A DNA stretch of 64,000 nt from Karalla daura (lineage: Eukaryota; Chordata; Actinopteri; Chaetodontiformes; Leiognathidae), in contig CM055191.1 in assembly GCA_029224185.1 (NCBI GenBank), positions 14,230,688 to 14,294,687 of the forward strand, in the 5' to 3' direction. Under the pieces are notes generated by a model. It was not told the DNA's origin and made no database searches. It worked only from the letters and a program-made list of their open reading frames with translations. Positions 60,420 through 64,000 of this stretch are shown here, piece by piece. Each line of letters begins with the position of its first letter. Positions within the stretch are counted from its first letter, which is position 1. The translations under genes were made by a program, and so were the position numbers.

Positions 60420-63010
60420 GCAAAGATGTTGCCGTGGTTACCAATATATTTACCATCAGCCTGTTGTCATAACTGCATCTTAATTAGTCACACAAGTATG
60501 GGAGATTGATCCAGAAACCTCACACCATTAAGGGTCAAGAGAGGCTGATGTTATCTTCCGTTGTCTGACTTTAAGTCTGGATATGTCTTAATTCACAAGA
60601 GTCAACAGAGTTGCCCCATCGTTCCCCTCGAGGGAAAGCATTTATTCAGAAAACTGAATGTTGATCTTCATCCCTCATATGGTTTTGTCCAATAAATCAA
60701 AGCTATATTTATGCAGAGTTCAATGGTTAAACACAGGCCTCTGTGGCACTGCTACAGCACAGCTTTCCTCTGAGAATAGCTTTGTGCTATTGCTGGACAG
60801 GGAGTGGCAGAATGATGGGGACAACTCGGAAGGCCGCACAGCAAGTCACATCCACTGAGTCACACAATACGGCATGTTATCGGAAACACACACTGGCAGA
60901 GACATAGATTTTCACAAAGGATAATGATAGAAAAATTTACCTGTTTTCCTCTTTTTTTTTTTAGCTTGCATTACAAACAGAGAGAAAGGAGAGATCCCAC
61001 ATGAGAGTAAGAAAGCAAGTTTAAATTTACACTTTACTACCAGAAAGACACAAAATATCTGTCTGTGAAATCTGGAGGGTGCTTTTCCTTAGCTCCATCC
61101 ACACACAGTGATGGCATCCCCTAAGTGCTGTCAACCCCTGAACGCAGCTGTAAAGTGAGTTATGGCAGAGGTGAAGCAGAAGTGCTGACCATAGAGGCTT
61201 TCAGCCATATTACAGGTGTGAGAGCCCCAGTGACTCGCTCCCAGAACTGCCCTGATGGGAGAAGGAAATTTATTTTTTTCCAAATCACTGGCACAGGTTG
61301 GCACACCCTCCTGTTGTAGTCGTGCCAAAGGCAATAAACCACCTAAAAATGGATATGGTGGAAAGTTTTCCCTTATAAGGGGGGAAGCTTATAAAAACAC
61401 AGCAGATGGAGAAAGAGAGAGGGAAAAGATTGTTTTCCACTCTGTCACAGAGGTGTCTAAATCGGACCCGTGCCTGCATCCAGCACCATGGCAGCGACTC
61501 TTATCTGCTTGTACCAGAATTGAAGGCAAATTGAGACGTAAGACAGTCTGTGGCCACTCCTCATTCTTGGTGACTAACTGTTTATTTTATTTTACTGCAG
61601 CTCTTTGTGTTTTATCATTTCCCCATTCCTTCAACCCTTCATCTCTGACTTAACTTTCCGCCTTTTTGCCATAACCTTGCCACTCCTATGCACTACTCTC
61701 TTACTCTTAACAATTAAACTACTTTAACTGGACTTGTTTCTTTCACTGCCTTCTCTCTACAGCAATTAATTTCATGCCATGGTGGTAAAATTTCTCCTCA
61801 AGTGTGACATATTTTACAATATCTCAAAGCAGCACAATGGGCAGTGAGGTCAGTAAAAAAAGTGTCATCACTCAGCAGAAACATCTTGTTCCGTCCAGAT
61901 GTTTTGTGTCCACTGTGCTGTGCACACTACATGCTGACAGCTTCCCTCCTTTGGTCTTCTCATGTGAGTGCCTGATGCTGCCAGGGTCCTTCATTGCATT
62001 CAGCTGTGATCTAGATCACACTTGCAAGAGAATGAAGGCTCTTGGGTCTGTCAGCACCGCTTGAGTGCACAGCTGGGCATAATGGGGTCTGAGATAATCA
62101 GTGGAATAATGCAAAATTGACCGGGGTAGAACAAGAATGGTGCAGGAGAGAAGTGAACCATGCTGAGCTTGCCCCAATATGAAATGGGAAAACTTAAGTA
62201 GGAAAAATATGGGAAGAGTTGCTGCAATGGAACAGAGCAGAAAGAGAGGGGAATGAAACACACCAGGGAGGATGATATGGAACAGTCCGGGGCCGAATAA
62301 AGCAAAATGATACATAGCAGGTCTCGTGAAAATGGGAAAGAGTAGAGGACAAGGGAGCAGAACGGAGTGGGGTGGAAACTGAAAAAAAAAGTAAACGGCA
62401 CGTGAACTGTAGTGATATATTCCTGTGCTTTTTACAACACAAGCCTGTTTCGCCCATTCACGCACATTCATACACTGGGGTCAAGGTTACTGAGCAGATG
62501 CTCACTGTGAGCTCTTAACTCAGCCATTCACCACCTGAGTTACAGCTGCAACGCAGAGTGAAGATGTGGGAAAATCTGACAAGCACAGAAGCAACGTAGA
62601 AAAAGAAAAAGAAACGAAAACCAATAGCTGCAATAGTGCATCTTATCAAGCTGGGCGTCCACACAGAGAAGTGGGACGTGGTTCATCTACAAGCACAGAT
62701 ACAAAAAAGGGATAAAGATATGATGCATTTATGGAAGGTGCAGGTAGAGTCATTTTCTGATAAGAAGCCAAAGCAGATACAACAGAAACCTGAGATAAAA
62801 ATGAGTACAATCTTTCAGTAAATCTCTCTCAACATAGAGTAGTATGAATGAAACTGGCCGCCCTGCCAAGTTACCATGACTCCACTGAGGAGGCACACCC
62901 CTCTGCCACAGGTGGTGAGAGGCGCCACATCCCCGTAGCCCACAGTGAGGAAGGTGATGGCGATGAGCCACAGAGCGGTGTCCATGTGGCCTGTGGATCC
63001 TTGCACCTTC
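55907..63010 (-). CDS. kcnn4: KCNN4 (intermediate-conductance Ca2+-activated K+ channel), 3' part
   Basis: Five minus-strand exons are visible: 63010-62875, 60361-60251, 57970-57855, 56923-56854 and 56077-55907. The first carries the pore helix and selectivity filter (WLIAITFLTVGYGDV). The second is S6 and the start of the calmodulin-binding region (AMLVAVVAKTLEL, KHVHFFMMDIQ). The others complete that region (HRRHQKSLLEAI, RLEQRKLRDYV) and the C-terminal coiled coil (EQRILSMEQKLDEL). ITFLT before GYGD is as in KCNN4, whereas KCNN1-3 have ITFLS; the neighbour SMG9 supports this. The channel opens when calmodulin, bound to the tail, senses calcium, and sets membrane potential in blood and epithelial cells. 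The protein ends NPEIR: both reading through and splicing at 55907 give a stop at once. S1-S5 exons lie beyond base 64000. Confidence 0.92.
57355..57377. repeat. Short (CA)n microsatellite in a KCNN4 intron
   Basis: About 11 CA units in the intron between 57855 and 56923. Directly visible. Confidence 0.85.
59105..59400. repeat. Dispersed teleost-type repeat in a KCNN4 intron
   Basis: Contains catccatccatccagtat, accctggacaggtctccagt, atcattcactctcacact and tgtttttggactgtgggaag, which match a very common fish repeat type. It lies in the intron between 60251 and 57970. Class not assigned. Confidence 0.65.
60373..60419. repeat. (CA)n microsatellite next to a KCNN4 acceptor
   Basis: A CA run on the plus strand, TG on the gene strand, starting 12 bases upstream of the S6 exon. 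It replaces the usual polypyrimidine tract. Confidence 0.9.
60420..62874. other. Long KCNN4 intron
   Basis: The intron between the pore exon and the S6 exon. Open frames on both strands here are short, with no motif or splice context. No nested gene was seen. Confidence 0.5.
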
Positions 63011-64000
63011 CTGCATGGAGAGAAAGCAGGTCCATGACAAAAGACGCTATGATGCATTCAGGCGCGTCTGTACATCTTCAATTTAAACATCCATTTTCAT
63101 TTTCATGTCCATTTGTATTCATTGAAAAAGAAACACACACAAGAACTTTTTCTGACCCAGCAGTCAAACACAAATCCTATGTTTGTACAGTGAGTACAAT
63201 AATAATGCTTATACTATTATGTAATAATGCTAATGCTTATAATGCATTAGTACTTATTTTGTGGACAAATGTGATGAAATATTATATTTCTGGATGTTGA
63301 GGGTCATTGTAGTAACAAAGTCACTTTGTGAAAACCTTCAAGTGGGAGAATTTATATGGTAGTTCCTTTGAAACCTGCAACATGAAGGGTTTCATCCCAA
63401 GGCTTCAACCCCACCCACCATCCTGAGTTTGATAAGGGTGTTGTCTGTTAATCAAACTTCAGCTGTCAGGGCTAAGCTGACTTAAGTGCCTAAGAAAGGA
63501 GTGTACACTTGTAAAAGATTATCTAGAACAGGTCCTGTGTACACTTAACAGAAACCATACAAAGAGGTTATTCAGTGTCTGTGTGTTCGTCTGTCTCCTG
63601 GATGCAGTAATTTGGCTTGTGTAACAGCTCGGCGTAGAATGGTTTTGTAGTCTTATCAGCTGTCAGTCAGAAGCCGTTTTATTACTTTTGACAAACCAAA
63701 ACATGCAAGGCTGGGACACATGAGGCTGAGGAAAAACCTCCAGTTGGAGTTCAGATGAACAAATGACCTCACACTGTTCAGTCGGCCAAGCAGACTGCAG
63801 ATGATAGGACTGACGTTTCATTGGCTCACTGTAGAGGGAGCAATTTGTTAGAGCAACAAAAAAGAATATCGTGATTATCAAATCACTTATTAGAAATCTA
63901 TTCTGAACAGCAGAGTCAAATTGACCATCAAGGTTTGAGGAGGAACATTAAAGTATCGAGCATTCCAGCTTTTTTACCGTATGCGTGTGTTAGACAAGGA
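63011..64000. other. KCNN4 intron running off the right edge
   Basis: No S5 or earlier exon of the channel is visible before the window ends. The sequence lacks other coding signals that I can support. Confidence 0.5.

Noticed and set aside
1..64000. CRISPR arrays, rRNA, tRNA, endogenous retrovirus genes
   Set aside because: No spaced direct repeats, no tRNA- or rRNA-like sequence, and no gag, pol or env frame of meaningful length was seen.

Overview
The window is vertebrate genomic DNA, almost certainly from a ray-finned (teleost) fish. Genes are split into small exons with GT-AG, and a few GC-AG, introns. CA/TG, TA and trinucleotide microsatellites are abundant, and several dispersed repeats and one MITE look like common teleost elements. 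Nothing is bacterial: there are no operons, no CRISPR array and no rRNA or tRNA gene that I can see.

Layout. (1) 1.1-36.4 kb is a cluster of Siglec-like immunoglobulin receptor genes. There are six separate loci plus one large multi-V-domain gene: a single-V receptor (1119-2772, +); a soluble-looking two-domain protein (4459-5315, +); two tandem minus-strand receptors (6399-9867 and 13169-16456); an inverted, head-to-head pair (22095-23430, -, and 25422-27943, +); and an eight-Ig-domain receptor (30080-36369, +). Each minus-strand tandem receptor is preceded by a copy of a 91-residue intracellular protein starting MGNSAS (10912-11187 and 17676-17951), so the duplicated unit is receptor plus small protein, about 6.7 kb. 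(2) 38.2-43.4 kb holds two tandem minus-strand genes for GPI-anchored proteins with two Ly6/uPAR domains. (3) 45.7-50.8 kb is SMG9 (-), divergently arranged with a C2H2 zinc-finger gene (51.5-54.3 kb, +) that carries apparent reading-frame breaks near its start. (4) 55.9-63.0 kb is the 3' half of KCNN4 (-), the intermediate-conductance calcium-activated K+ channel; its 5' exons lie beyond the right edge.

The order Siglec-like / Ly6-uPAR / SMG9 / KCNN4 recalls human 19q13, where KCNN4 and SMG9 are neighbours, PLAUR and LYPD genes are close by, and MAG, CD22 and the SIGLECs lie on the same arm. This suggests an ancient linkage group.

Working together. The Siglec-like genes share V-set plus C2-set exons in phase 1. 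Their cysteine pattern fits an intersheet V-set bond and a V-C2 interdomain bond, and most keep the F-strand arginine used for sialic-acid binding. Where a signalling tail is identified, it is rich in YxN motifs (Grb2-SH2 type) rather than clear ITIMs. All three V-sets of the eight-domain gene have lost the arginine (Trp, Trp, Tyr). The MGNSAS protein has a myristoylation-type N-terminus, an ITIM-consensus hexamer, a YPN and an NPxY. It is the best candidate here for an undescribed partner of these receptors. All exon boundaries were read by eye from splice signals and phase, without transcript data.
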